Source: Haploplasma modicum ATCC 29102
GTDB taxonomy: Bacteria > Bacillota_I > Bacilli_A > Acholeplasmatales > Acholeplasmataceae
DNA: 64,000 nt
Reading direction: 5' to 3'
Assembly (NCBI RefSeq): GCF_000687835.1
Contig: NZ_JHYB01000002.1
Coordinates: 124,001 to 188,000 of the forward strand
Shown: piece after piece, positions 54,978 to 64,000 of the stretch
How the letters are laid out: each line of letters opens with the position of its first letter
How positions within the stretch are numbered: position 1 is the first letter of the stretch
Translations under genes and position numbers: made by a program
The notes under the pieces: generated by a model
What the model was told of the DNA's origin: nothing
Database searches by the model: none
Seen by the model: only the letters and a program-made list of their open reading frames with translations

Positions 54978-55706
54978 ATGGAAAGATTACAAAAAGTAAT
55001 AGCCCAAAGTAATATCGCTTCTAGAAGAAAAGCTGAAGTTTTAATATTGGAAGGTAAAGTAAAAGTAAATGGTATTGTCGTTAAAGAATTAGGCGTTAAA
55101 GTAAATAAAAACGATGAAATTGAAGTAGAAGGCGTTTTAATTAAAAAAGCACCTAAAAAAGTTTATTTGTTAATGAATAAACCAACAGGTTACTTAGTTA
55201 CAAATAGTGATGAAAAAAATAGAAAAACAATTATAGAACTTATTAATGAAGAATATGATGGTTTTAGAATCTATCCAATTGGAAGATTAGATATTGATAC
55301 ATCAGGACTAGTATTATTAACTAATGATGGTGAGTTAACAAATCTTTTAACAAAGAAAGAACAACAAATAGATGAAGAATATATTGTTAGGGTTTCTGGA
55401 GTAATTGTTAGAAAGAAACTTATTGAAATTAGAAAAGGTGTTACAATAAGAAAAAAATATTTAATGAAAGCAAAAGAAATTAATTTAATAGAAATTGATA
55501 AAAATACGCAAACAACACTACTTAGAGTAGTAGTTAATGATGAGACAAGAAATAGAAATATTAAATTGATGTTTGAGGAAGCAGGATTTCCTGTTAAGAC
55601 CTTAACAAGAACCGGATTTGGGTTTCTAAATTTAGAAGGAGTTATCCGTGGTGGTTATCGTGAACTCAAAGTTCATGAGGTAAAAAAACTTTTTGCATTA
55701 AAATAA
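54978..55706 (+). CDS. rluB: rRNA pseudouridine synthase (RluB/RsuA family)
   Basis: 242 residues. An S4 domain (MERLQKVIAQSNIASRRKAE) is followed by the catalytic domain with the active Asp in GRLDIDTSGLVLLTNDG. RluB modifies U2605 of 23S rRNA (E. coli numbering) and RsuA modifies 16S; position before cmk favours the RluB role seen in Firmicutes. AAAGG precedes the ATG. Confidence 0.9.
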   Translation: MERLQKVIAQSNIASRRKAEVLILEGKVKVNGIVVKELGVKVNKNDEIEVEGVLIKKAPKKVYLLMNKPTGYLVTNSDEKNRKTIIELINEEYDGFRIYPIGRLDIDTSGLVLLTNDGELTNLLTKKEQQIDEEYIVRVSGVIVRKKLIEIRKGVTIRKKYLMKAKEINLIEIDKNTQTTLLRVVVNDETRNRNIKLMFEEAGFPVKTLTRTGFGFLNLEGVIRGGYRELKVHEVKKLFALK

Positions 55707-55729
55707 CACAAACAAAAAAACAAATTATA

Positions 55730-55738
55730 TGATATAAT
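55730..55738 (+). promoter_or_regulatory. Extended -10 promoter for cmk
   Basis: TGATATAAT upstream of cmk; no clear -35. Confidence 0.55.
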
Positions 55739-55760
55739 ATAGATTGAGTGGGGGTAGGAA

Positions 55761-56420
55761 ATGAAGCAATTTCATGTAGCTATTGATGGCCCAGCTGGTT
55801 CAGGAAAAAGTACAATAAGTGGTTTAATTGCAAAAAAATTAAACTGGACACATATTGATACCGGTGCAATGTACCGTGCTGTTACACTATGGGCACTAAA
55901 CAATAAGATAGATTTGAATAACGAATCTGAATATCGTTTTTTAGAGAAAATAAATATCTCTTATGAAAATGACCAAATATTTCTAAATGGTATTAATGTT
56001 AGTATTGATATTAGAAGTGAAGAAGTTACAAATAACGTATCCCTTGTCTCAAGTTTTCCGTATGTAAGGAAAAAAATGGTAGATCTTCAAAAAAAAGCAG
56101 CCGAAAATATTAGTGTTGTGATGGATGGTAGAGATATTGGGACTGTAGTATTACCAAATGCAGATTTAAAAATTTTCTTAACTGCAAACGTTGAAGAACG
56201 GGCAAAAAGAAGATATGCTGAAAATGTGCAAAAAGGAAAAGTGGACCATATTGATAACGTAATAAATGATATTATCGTTAGAGATGAAAAAGACTCAACT
56301 AGAAAAGAAGCACCACTAAAGAAAGCAAAAGATGCTTTTGAATTAGATACAACCTACATGACAATCGATGAGGTTGTAAATAAAATAATTTTAATGATTG
56401 AGAAAAAGGAGAATTTGTAA
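55761..56420 (+). CDS. cmk: Cytidylate kinase
   Basis: 219 residues. P-loop GPAGSGKST, DTGAMYRAVT, the CMP-binding VMDGRDIGTVVLPNADLK, and lid KRRYAE. It phosphorylates CMP/dCMP. GGGGGTAGG precedes the ATG. It overlaps or abuts the S1 gene, a conserved pair. Confidence 0.96.
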   Translation: MKQFHVAIDGPAGSGKSTISGLIAKKLNWTHIDTGAMYRAVTLWALNNKIDLNNESEYRFLEKINISYENDQIFLNGINVSIDIRSEEVTNNVSLVSSFPYVRKKMVDLQKKAAENISVVMDGRDIGTVVLPNADLKIFLTANVEERAKRRYAENVQKGKVDHIDNVINDIIVRDEKDSTRKEAPLKKAKDAFELDTTYMTIDEVVNKIILMIEKKENL

Positions 56421-56421
56421 G

Positions 56422-57822
56422 ATGGATATGAAAGATGTTAATTTATTAAAAGTTGGACAAATTGTTGAAGGAGAAGTAATAAAGGTAACAGATAACACCA
56501 TCTATTTAGACGTTAAAAGTTTAACTGAAGCAAAAATGCATTTAGATAATTATGATAAGTCACTTGAAAGCTTCATAGGTGTTGTAAAAGTTGGAGATAA
56601 AGTAACAGGTAAGGTTCAAAAAGTGAACTATGATGAACCTGTTATGATTTTAATTTCAAGACTACCACTTATTAAACTAGAAAATTTTGAAAAAATTGAA
56701 AAATTAGTTGAAACAAAAGAAATTGTTAAAGCTAAAGTTAAAAAAATAGAAGAAAAAGGTTTAATTTTAAATTACTTAGACTATGAAGTGTTTTTACCAT
56801 ACACTTTATTAGACTACGATTTAATTGAAAATAAAAAAGACTTAAAAAATAAAGTGTTAGAAATTAATATTATTGAAGCTTCAAGAAATGGTAGATTTAC
56901 AAGAATTGTTGGTTCAAGAAAAGAAATTTTTGAAGCGGCTAAAAAAGAAGCTTTTGAAGCAAAAATGCAAGAAAGAAAAGAACAATTAGAATCAGTTCAA
57001 ACAGGTAATGTATTAACAGGTGTTATTGAAAAAATTGATAAACATGCTGCATATGTAAGATTTGATAGCATAATTGGTTTACTTAGAATTTCCCAAGTAT
57101 CACACCATAGAATTGAAAAATTAGATGAAGTGTTAAAAATTGGACAAGAAGTAACAGTTAAAGTTATTAAAAAAGAAGGTAACAGACTTGATTTATCAAT
57201 GAAAGCATTATTACCTACACCATTTGCTGCTTACTTAGCAGATAAAAAAATTGGTGATGAAGTAACAGGACATGTTTTCCAAAAATTACCATTTGGAATG
57301 ATCATTGAACTTGCAGAAGATGTGAGAGGATTATTACATAGAAATGATTACTCATGGGATCCAAGTTTTAACTTAGACACACAAACAAATATTAATGATG
57401 AAATCACATTAAAAATTGTAAATATGGATGTTAAAAAGGAAAGAATTGCTTTATCAAGAAAAGCAATTGAAGAAAATCCATGGAGAAATGTCACAGTTAA
57501 ACGTGGAGATATTACAAGTGCAAAAGTGCTTGAAGTATCAAATAAAGAACTTACAGTTGAAGTAGAAGGTGTTAAGGGAACAATCTTAGCAAAAGATGCT
57601 ATTTTAGGACAAGGTTCATTAGAATCATTTTTCTCTAAAGGAGATATGATTGATGAAGCAATCGTTATTGAAGCAAATCCAAAAACATGGGAACTAAAAT
57701 TATCAATCGTAAGAGTTTTAGAAAAGAAAGAAAGAGAATCATTTGAACAATATTTAGAAAATGATTCAGATGAAGGAACACAAACAATTGGTGATCTATT
57801 TGGAGACCAACTTAAAAAATAA
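56422..57822 (+). CDS. S1-domain protein (RpsA/YpfD-like)
   Basis: 466 residues from the ATG at 56422 (AAAAGGAG upstream). Earlier in-frame codons lie within cmk. Four S1 repeats are visible, e.g. GQIVEGEVIKVTDNTIYLDVKS, GNVLTGVIEKIDKHAAYVRF, and GDEVTGHVFQKLPFGMIIEL. It resembles Gram-positive S1 homologues that bind mRNA rather than the six-domain E. coli S1; B. subtilis YpfD occupies the same place after cmk. Confidence 0.9.
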   Translation: MDMKDVNLLKVGQIVEGEVIKVTDNTIYLDVKSLTEAKMHLDNYDKSLESFIGVVKVGDKVTGKVQKVNYDEPVMILISRLPLIKLENFEKIEKLVETKEIVKAKVKKIEEKGLILNYLDYEVFLPYTLLDYDLIENKKDLKNKVLEINIIEASRNGRFTRIVGSRKEIFEAAKKEAFEAKMQERKEQLESVQTGNVLTGVIEKIDKHAAYVRFDSIIGLLRISQVSHHRIEKLDEVLKIGQEVTVKVIKKEGNRLDLSMKALLPTPFAAYLADKKIGDEVTGHVFQKLPFGMIIELAEDVRGLLHRNDYSWDPSFNLDTQTNINDEITLKIVNMDVKKERIALSRKAIEENPWRNVTVKRGDITSAKVLEVSNKELTVEVEGVKGTILAKDAILGQGSLESFFSKGDMIDEAIVIEANPKTWELKLSIVRVLEKKERESFEQYLENDSDEGTQTIGDLFGDQLKK

Positions 57823-57836
57823 AGGAATGTGATATT

Positions 57837-59144
57837 ATGCCATTCACAGTAGCAATAGTAGGTAGACCTAACGTAGGTAAGTCTAGCTTATTTAATAGAA
57901 TTGCTGGAAACAGAATCGCAATAACCGATGATATGGAAGGCGTTACAAGAGATAGAATATATACTAAAGCTGAGTGGTTAACAAAAACATTTAGTCTGAT
58001 TGATACAGGGGGCATTGATATTATTGATGCGCCCTTTTTAAGTCAAATTAAAGAACAAGCTAACTTAGCAATCGATGAAGCAGATTTAATTATCTTCTTA
58101 ACTGATGGTAAATCAGGCGTCACTGATGGTGATACTTATATTGCCAATTTATTATATAAATCAAATAAACCTGTAATCCTTGCTGTTAATAAAATAGATG
58201 ATGTAAATCAATTAACTAATATTTATGAGTTTTATCAATTGGGTTTTGATGAACCAATTGCAGTATCAACTCATCATGGTATTGGGATGGGAGATTTATT
58301 AGATAAAGTAATTAGTTATATGGATGACTATAGTGAAGAATTTGACGCTGATTCAATTAGATTCTCCCTTATTGGTAGACCTAATGTTGGTAAGAGTTCA
58401 TTAACTAATAGCATTTTAGGAGAAAACCGTGTAATAGTCAGTGATATCTCTGGAACAACAAGAGATGCAATTGATACTGATTTTACATACAAGAATCAAA
58501 AATACACAGTTATTGATACTGCAGGTATTAAAAAACGTGGCCGTATTTATGAAAATACTGACAAATATAGCATTATTAGAACACAAACAGCAATTGATCG
58601 CTCTGATGTAGTTTTAATTGTTGTAGACGGTCATGAAGGAATTGTTGAACAAGATAAAAATGTTGCTGGATATGCTGTTGAAGCAAATAAAGCTGTAATT
58701 ATCGTTGTAAATAAATGGGATATTGTCACTAAAGATGATAAGACCATGGATAAAATGAAGAAAAAGATTAGAGAAGATTTCAAGTTTATTGACTATGCAC
58801 CAATTATCTTTACTTCAGCACTTGAAGATAAGAGAATTGAAACAATATTTCCAGAAATCTTAAAAGTTTATGAAAACTATACTAAAGAAATTAAAGTAAG
58901 TATCTTAAATCAAATCTTACAAGATGCAGTATCATTTAATCCAACACCGATTCATAATAGAGGTAAAGCTAACTTTTCATATATAACACAAGTAGCAAGC
59001 AAACCTCCTACATTCTTATTATTTGTTAATGAACCTGAATATGTTCACTTTTCCTATTTAAGATATTTAAATAATCAGTTTAGAGAAGCAATTGATTTTG
59101 AAGGAACACCTATAAAATTAATTTTAAGGAGAAAAGAATCATGA
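57837..59144 (+). CDS. der: GTPase Der (EngA)
   Basis: 435 residues with two tandem GTPase domains: G1 GRPNVGKSS near residue 10 and again near residue 182, DTGG and DTAG G3 motifs, NKID and NKWD G4 motifs, and a C-terminal KH-like domain. Der works in 50S assembly. The TGA stop overlaps the gpsA ATG. Confidence 0.97.
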   Translation: MPFTVAIVGRPNVGKSSLFNRIAGNRIAITDDMEGVTRDRIYTKAEWLTKTFSLIDTGGIDIIDAPFLSQIKEQANLAIDEADLIIFLTDGKSGVTDGDTYIANLLYKSNKPVILAVNKIDDVNQLTNIYEFYQLGFDEPIAVSTHHGIGMGDLLDKVISYMDDYSEEFDADSIRFSLIGRPNVGKSSLTNSILGENRVIVSDISGTTRDAIDTDFTYKNQKYTVIDTAGIKKRGRIYENTDKYSIIRTQTAIDRSDVVLIVVDGHEGIVEQDKNVAGYAVEANKAVIIVVNKWDIVTKDDKTMDKMKKKIREDFKFIDYAPIIFTSALEDKRIETIFPEILKVYENYTKEIKVSILNQILQDAVSFNPTPIHNRGKANFSYITQVASKPPTFLLFVNEPEYVHFSYLRYLNNQFREAIDFEGTPIKLILRRKES

Positions 59145-60142
59145 AATTATCTGTAATTGGTGGTGGTGCTTGGGGTACTACCATGGCTCAAGTCTTAAGA
59201 GACAACAACCATGAAGTTTTAATTTATGAGATTAATGAAAGTTATGTTGATGCTATTAATAATAAACATATCCACCCAATCTTTAACAACACTCTAGATG
59301 CAGATATAAAAGCAACTACTGATTTGAAAAAAGCAATCGAATTTAGTGATACATATATTCTTGCAGTTCCTACTGCAGCAATGCGTATTGTTTTAAAAAG
59401 TATGAATGAATTTATTAATAGACCAAGTAGATTTATTAATATCTCAAAAGGAATTGAACCACAAACACTAAAAAGAGTTTCTGAAATAGTAGAAGATGAA
59501 ATAGATCATGAAAATAATAATGGCTTTGTCTGTCTAACCGGTCCTAGCCATGCAGAAGAAGTGATTGATCGCAAATTAACACTTTTAACAAGTGCAAGCA
59601 ATAATAAAAATTTTGCTATAGAAGTTCAAGAACTAGTCTCAAATAGTACATATATTCGTACCTATACACTTGATGATTTAATTGGTGCTGAAGTTGGTGG
59701 TGCAGTTAAAAATGCGATTGCTGTTATTAGTGGTGCAGCAGCTGGATATGGTCTCGGCGAAAATGCTCGTGCTGCAATTATTACTAGAGGTATATTAGAA
59801 ATCTTAAAAGTAGTTGAAATAATGGGTGGTAAGAAAGAGACAGTTTTTGGTCTAACCGGAATTGGAGACTTAATTGTTACTGCATCAAGTGAACAATCTA
59901 GAAACTTCCAAGGTGGTAGAAAAATTGGTATGGGAATGACTAAAGATGAGATTTATAAAAACTCAACTCAAACAATTGAAGGCTTTAGAACTATCTATGC
60001 ACTTAACGATTTATCCAAAAAGTACGGTGTTGAATTACCGATGATAAATACTGCTTTTGATATTTTAGAAAACAATATTTCAATAAAAGAAGGAATAAAA
60101 CAGCTTCTAAGTCGTGATTTAAAGCCTGAAACCCTAGAATAA
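59141..60142 (+). CDS. gpsA: Glycerol-3-phosphate dehydrogenase [NAD(P)+]
   Basis: 333 residues. NAD site GGGAWGTTMA, then NISKGIE, LTGPSHAEEV, catalytic Lys in EVGGAVKNAIAV, and GLTGIGDLIVTASS. It makes sn-glycerol-3-phosphate for phospholipid synthesis. The der-gpsA-hup order is conserved in Firmicutes. Confidence 0.97.
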   Translation: MKLSVIGGGAWGTTMAQVLRDNNHEVLIYEINESYVDAINNKHIHPIFNNTLDADIKATTDLKKAIEFSDTYILAVPTAAMRIVLKSMNEFINRPSRFINISKGIEPQTLKRVSEIVEDEIDHENNNGFVCLTGPSHAEEVIDRKLTLLTSASNNKNFAIEVQELVSNSTYIRTYTLDDLIGAEVGGAVKNAIAVISGAAAGYGLGENARAAIITRGILEILKVVEIMGGKKETVFGLTGIGDLIVTASSEQSRNFQGGRKIGMGMTKDEIYKNSTQTIEGFRTIYALNDLSKKYGVELPMINTAFDILENNISIKEGIKQLLSRDLKPETLE

Positions 60143-60175
60143 TAGCCTTATTATGCAATAATTATAATTAAAACG

Positions 60176-60204
60176 TTTTCATTATAAAAAAAGTATGTTA
60201 TAAT
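60176..60204 (+). promoter_or_regulatory. Promoter of hup
   Basis: TATAAT (60199-60204) with TTTTCA (60176-60181) 17 bases upstream. A small palindrome AAAACGTTTT overlaps the -35. Confidence 0.55.
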
Positions 60205-60230
60205 TATAATATAAAAATAGGAGGGTATTT

Positions 60231-60506
60231 ATGAACAAAACAGAATTATTAGCAGTTGTTGCTATGAAAACAGAAATGACACAAAAAGATGTTAATTTAG
60301 TTGTTGATACTTTAATTAATACAATTACAGAAACTTTAGCAAGTGGTGAGAAAGTAGTTGTTACAGGATTCGGTACTTTTGAAGTTCGTACAAGAGTTGA
60401 AAGAACTGGTAAAAATCCAAGAAATGGTGAACTTATTGTTGTACCAGAACAAAAATCGCCAGCATTTAGAGCAGGTAAATTATTGAAGGATGCTGTAAAG
60501 AAATAA
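60231..60506 (+). CDS. hup: DNA-binding protein HU
   Basis: 91 residues: MNKTELLAVVA, VVVTGFGTFEVRTR, and the arm with RTGKNPRNGELIVVPEQKSPAFRAGK. HU bends and compacts DNA as a dimer. GGAGGG precedes the ATG. Confidence 0.97.
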   Translation: MNKTELLAVVAMKTEMTQKDVNLVVDTLINTITETLASGEKVVVTGFGTFEVRTRVERTGKNPRNGELIVVPEQKSPAFRAGKLLKDAVKK

Positions 60507-60514
60507 GTTAATTT

Positions 60515-60542
60515 GGTTATAACAATGTTATAACCTTTTTAT
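60515..60542 (+). terminator. Terminator after hup
   Basis: GGTTATAAC-AAT-GTTATAACC and a T run. Confidence 0.9.
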
Positions 60543-60574
60543 TTAATATATTTTAGGATAAGGGTGTAATATTT

Positions 60575-61525
60575 ATGTTAATTTTTGAAAAAGCAATGAT
60601 TAATGATATTAAGTATTTTAAACAAACGGAATATAATCCTCATATTACTGATGAAAAGGGAAAAACACTACTTCATTATGCTGTCTTAGGTAATGCAATG
60701 GATGTTATTCACGAACTTATAAAAAAAGGTGTTAATGTTAATGTAGAAGATAAGTTTGGTGAAACACCAATTTTTGATTGTGCTAGAAAAGCAAAGTATG
60801 ATATTGCAAAAATCCTTATAAATAGTAATGCTAATCTAAATATATTAAATAAAAAAGGAGAATCAATAATTCATTTTGCTGCAGCAAAAGGTAATAAGCT
60901 ATTTATTCAGTTATTACTTGAAAATGAAATAAATTATAAGATAGTAACTAATGAAGGATTATATCCGATTCATTATGCCGTTATAAATGGTCAAATAGAT
61001 ATTATTAAATATATTTTAAATTTTTCAAATCAGTCAATCTTATTAGTTGATGCAAACAATAATACGTTATTACATTATGCTGCAAAAACAACAAACGACT
61101 TATTAATTTATTATTTACTAAGTGAAGGATTAAATCCTAATCTTTTAAACAAGAATTATGAAACAGCACTTTTTAATGCAGTAAGATTTGGAACTAAAGA
61201 AACAGTTAAAGCATTACTTAATAATGATATTTATATAAGTATAAAAAATGAACAAAGAGAATCTGCAATTGATTATGCATTAATTTATGAAAAATATGAT
61301 ATTGAAAATATTTTGTCTAACTATCAGATGTTACCTAAATATGAAAGACTAGTTAATAAACAAGCACTTTCAATAGCAACGCTCAATAGAGATTATAATT
61401 ATTTAGATCATTTAGTTAAGACTAATCATGTTTTACAAAATGATAAATACAATTTTAGTGCATTAGATTATGCAAAACTTTATAATCTAAAAGATGCAGT
61501 TTCAATTCTTAGAAAAATTAGATAA
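60575..61525 (+). CDS. Ankyrin-repeat protein
   Basis: 316 residues made of about eight ankyrin repeats; clear ones begin GKTLLHYAVLGNAMDVIHEL, GETPIFDCARKAKYDIAKIL, GESIIHFAAAKGNKLFIQLL, GLYPIHYAVINGQIDIIKYI and NNTLLHYAAKTTNDLLIYYL. No signal peptide or membrane helix, so cytosolic. Partner unknown. It is a single-gene unit with its own terminator. Confidence 0.9.
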   Translation: MLIFEKAMINDIKYFKQTEYNPHITDEKGKTLLHYAVLGNAMDVIHELIKKGVNVNVEDKFGETPIFDCARKAKYDIAKILINSNANLNILNKKGESIIHFAAAKGNKLFIQLLLENEINYKIVTNEGLYPIHYAVINGQIDIIKYILNFSNQSILLVDANNNTLLHYAAKTTNDLLIYYLLSEGLNPNLLNKNYETALFNAVRFGTKETVKALLNNDIYISIKNEQRESAIDYALIYEKYDIENILSNYQMLPKYERLVNKQALSIATLNRDYNYLDHLVKTNHVLQNDKYNFSALDYAKLYNLKDAVSILRKIR

Positions 61526-61531
61526 AATCAT

Positions 61532-61560
61532 AAACTTCTAGTAAAATAGAAGTTTTTTTT
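61532..61560 (+). terminator. Terminator after the ankyrin gene
   Basis: AAACTTCTA-GTAAAA-TAGAAGTTT followed by T run. Confidence 0.9.
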
Positions 61561-61598
61561 AACTCGTATTAATTGCAATCTAACTCAAATATTCTATA

Positions 61599-62254
61599 AT
61601 GAGAAAAGAAGATAGCACTATAAAGGTTGGAATGGATTTGAGATATTCACCATTTGAAACTACAAATCAATCAGGCACTTCAAGTGGGATATCTGTTGAT
61701 ATTAAAATTTTACCAATGGAGTTGTTTGGTTTTACCTCATATCAAAAATATCGATATATAATTATTCCTCAAGTAGTAAGAGTATTAATGCCGCTGATGA
61801 TGATTAATCTCTCGCTCATCAAAAACATAACAATAGTTTTAGAAAAAACTAGAAATATAGAAAAAAAGAAGCATATAAAATTGCTTTAAAATATTTAAAA
61901 CTACTAAAATTAGAAGATCAAATTAATAAAATACCTAAAAATGTTTCTTGTGGACAGGCTCAAAGATCAAGTATCTCAAAAGCCTTAACTATTAATCCAA
62001 GTATTATTTTTTTAGATGAACCCACAAGTTTACTTGGTACAGTTTTGACTGATAAAGTGTTATCTCCGATAGAAGACTTGAAAGATTTAGGTAAAGATTT
62101 TATATTTGTAACTCATGTCATTAGTTTTGTTAAGGACTTTGCTGATTATGTTATTTATTTAAATGATAGTTAAATAATAGAGCAAGGGAAACCTATATTT
62201 TTAGATAATCCTGAAACACTTGAATTAAAAAAATTTATGAGTCGTGTTAGATAG
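61599..62254 (+). pseudogene. Collapsed polar amino-acid ABC transporter operon (three gene fragments)
   Basis: The first frame joins a binding-protein start (KVGMDLRYSPFETTNQSG) directly to a permease piece (FGFTSYQKYRYIIIPQVVRVLMP, SLIKNITIV, the HisM-type EAA loop) and stops at 61889. A shifted frame then gives the C-terminal half of the ATPase: KNVSCGQAQRSSISKAL, IIFLDEPTSLL, FVTHVISFV. It is broken by a TAA after YLNDS and continues IIEQGKPIFLDNPETLELKKF to TAG 62252-62254. The piece order equals a normal operon with large internal deletions. Non-functional. Confidence 0.85.
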
Positions 62255-62267
62255 AAAAGTTGTCCTA

Positions 62268-63227
62268 TTAGACATCTTTTTTATCTTTTAAACAATATTT
62301 AATTGTTGATTTATATGTTTTATCTTTTTTTAAGATTATATTAGAAAAATTATCATGATTAATCGCATCAGGCTCAAAACTTGGCTCAATAGCTAACCCA
62401 ACGTGTTTAACGTATTGTCTTTCTAATAGGGGTTGTTTTAATGGAAAGTTTGCTGAATAAATTTGAGCTCCTGGATAAGAGGTTCTAATTAGAAGTTTTT
62501 TATTATTATAAGAAAGTAAGATTTTTCTTTGTCTATTAAATAAGAAGAAGTTATCAATCCCTCCTAGTTTAATAAAACTTTCATCCTTAATAATATCTCT
62601 TATAAAGTTATTTTCTCTAAAATCTAATAAAGTATCAGAATTATTTAAAATGTTTCCATTTACGGCTTGAGTTTCATCAATTTCAAGTGATCTATTTGAA
62701 TCCATATATAATCTGTGATTTAATATATCCTTTTCGTCACTTAAATTAAAATAACTATGATTTGTAATGTTTAAAATAGTATCTTTATTTGATTTAGCTT
62801 TATAAGTAATTTTCAAACTATTTTTGCAAATCTTATAAGTTACAAATAAAGTAATATCACCTGGATAGCCATCTTCCATATCATAATTTGTAGCCTTTAG
62901 TATTAAAGTATTGTTAGTTTTCTTAACTAAATTGAAGTTTTTATTACTAAATCCTTTAGGACCACCATGACCTGAGTTTGTTCCAAAGTTTTTATCTAAC
63001 TCATATTTTATTCCATTTAAATGAAAAACTCCATCTTTTATTCTATTGGTTACCCTGCCTATTGTTTTTCCTAAATATCCATTACCATGATGCTTGTAGT
63101 CTTTTAATTCTTTATTTGTAATGACGATATTTTTCATATCTTTAAAACCATACCACTTATAAATAGTTGCTGCAAAACTTAAAATTTCAACTTTTTGATA
63201 TTTATTTTCTAATTTATATACTTCCAT
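62268..63227 (-). CDS. galM: Aldose 1-epimerase (galactose mutarotase)
   Basis: 319 residues. The active-site set includes GNGYLGKTIGRVTNRI, GTNSGHGGPKGF (His), the central NITNHSYFNLS (His), and late EPSFEPDAIN supplying the catalytic Glu region. It interconverts alpha and beta sugar anomers. It is transcribed divergently from the GalR/LacI-like gene, with 111 bases between, which suggests regulation by it. Confidence 0.9.
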   Translation of the reverse strand: MEVYKLENKYQKVEILSFAATIYKWYGFKDMKNIVITNKELKDYKHHGNGYLGKTIGRVTNRIKDGVFHLNGIKYELDKNFGTNSGHGGPKGFSNKNFNLVKKTNNTLILKATNYDMEDGYPGDITLFVTYKICKNSLKITYKAKSNKDTILNITNHSYFNLSDEKDILNHRLYMDSNRSLEIDETQAVNGNILNNSDTLLDFRENNFIRDIIKDESFIKLGGIDNFFLFNRQRKILLSYNNKKLLIRTSYPGAQIYSANFPLKQPLLERQYVKHVGLAIEPSFEPDAINHDNFSNIILKKDKTYKSTIKYCLKDKKDV

Positions 63228-63275
63228 ACTATCTTCCCCTTAATTGTTATAATCAAATTTTAACACAAAATATAA

Positions 63276-64000
<725 letters not shown>

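Overview
The window is one contig segment of a very AT-rich, low-GC Gram-positive-type genome. The backbone is a chain of housekeeping operons in Bacillus-like order: phoH-ybeY-cdd-era-recO-glyS-dnaG-rpoD-trmK, rnr-smpB, alaS-ruvX-yrzB-greA, yqeG-yqeH-yqeK-rsfS-comEA-comEC-holA, pgsA-recA-rny-ymdB-ricA-mutS-mutL-miaA, and efp-rluB-cmk-S1-der-gpsA-hup. TGA is a stop (it ends fecCD, mutL, alaS, yqeH and der) and Trp is TGG, so this is not a TGA=Trp mycoplasma. Small genes, streamlined operons and the absence of sporulation or wall genes suggest a standard-code Mollicutes relative (Acholeplasma/Izemoplasma-like) or a nearby Bacilli lineage. That placement is inference.

Layout. 1-2207: end of an iron-chelate ABC transporter operon. 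2213-3513: secG, rsmE, rpsU. 3560-11948: the phoH-to-trmK operon, covering RNA processing, repair, primase and the main sigma factor. 11971-12095: tRNA-Arg(TCT). 12099-24444: an accessory region placed directly against the tRNA. 24457-30295: a quinone reductase, an esterase, rnr-smpB, a patatin and a PAP2 phosphatase. 30298-43691: a T-box-controlled alaS operon, ribosome-assembly factors, DNA-uptake genes, DNA polymerase III delta, S20 and recA. 43725-60542: an unknown membrane protein, RNase Y and partners, mismatch repair, EF-P, and the cmk-der-gpsA-HU set. 60575-64000: an ankyrin protein, a collapsed amino-acid ABC transporter fossil, galM, and a GalR/LacI-type regulator that is frameshifted and runs off the window.

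The accessory region holds one apparently complete IS3-family element (12726-14041, with inverted repeats and a -1 frameshift site). It also holds fragments of two other IS3-type elements, two clusters of about 32-bp-periodic repeats that look like IS21-type ends, an unknown lipoprotein, an AbiE-type toxin-antitoxin pair, a cadC-cadA metal-resistance operon, a mepB pseudogene and an orphan phage portal gene. The stretch 15641-24444 is bounded by 44-bp perfect inverted repeats. The left copy belongs to an IS C-terminal half and the right copy to an IS N-terminal half, so the defence and metal-resistance cargo sits between the two outer ends of one IS type.

Regulatory sites readable by eye include several consensus sigma-A promoters, recurring TGATATAAT extended -10 elements, a CadC operator over a -35 box, an inverted repeat bracketing the -10 of the abiE promoter, and a complete T-box switch upstream of alaS.
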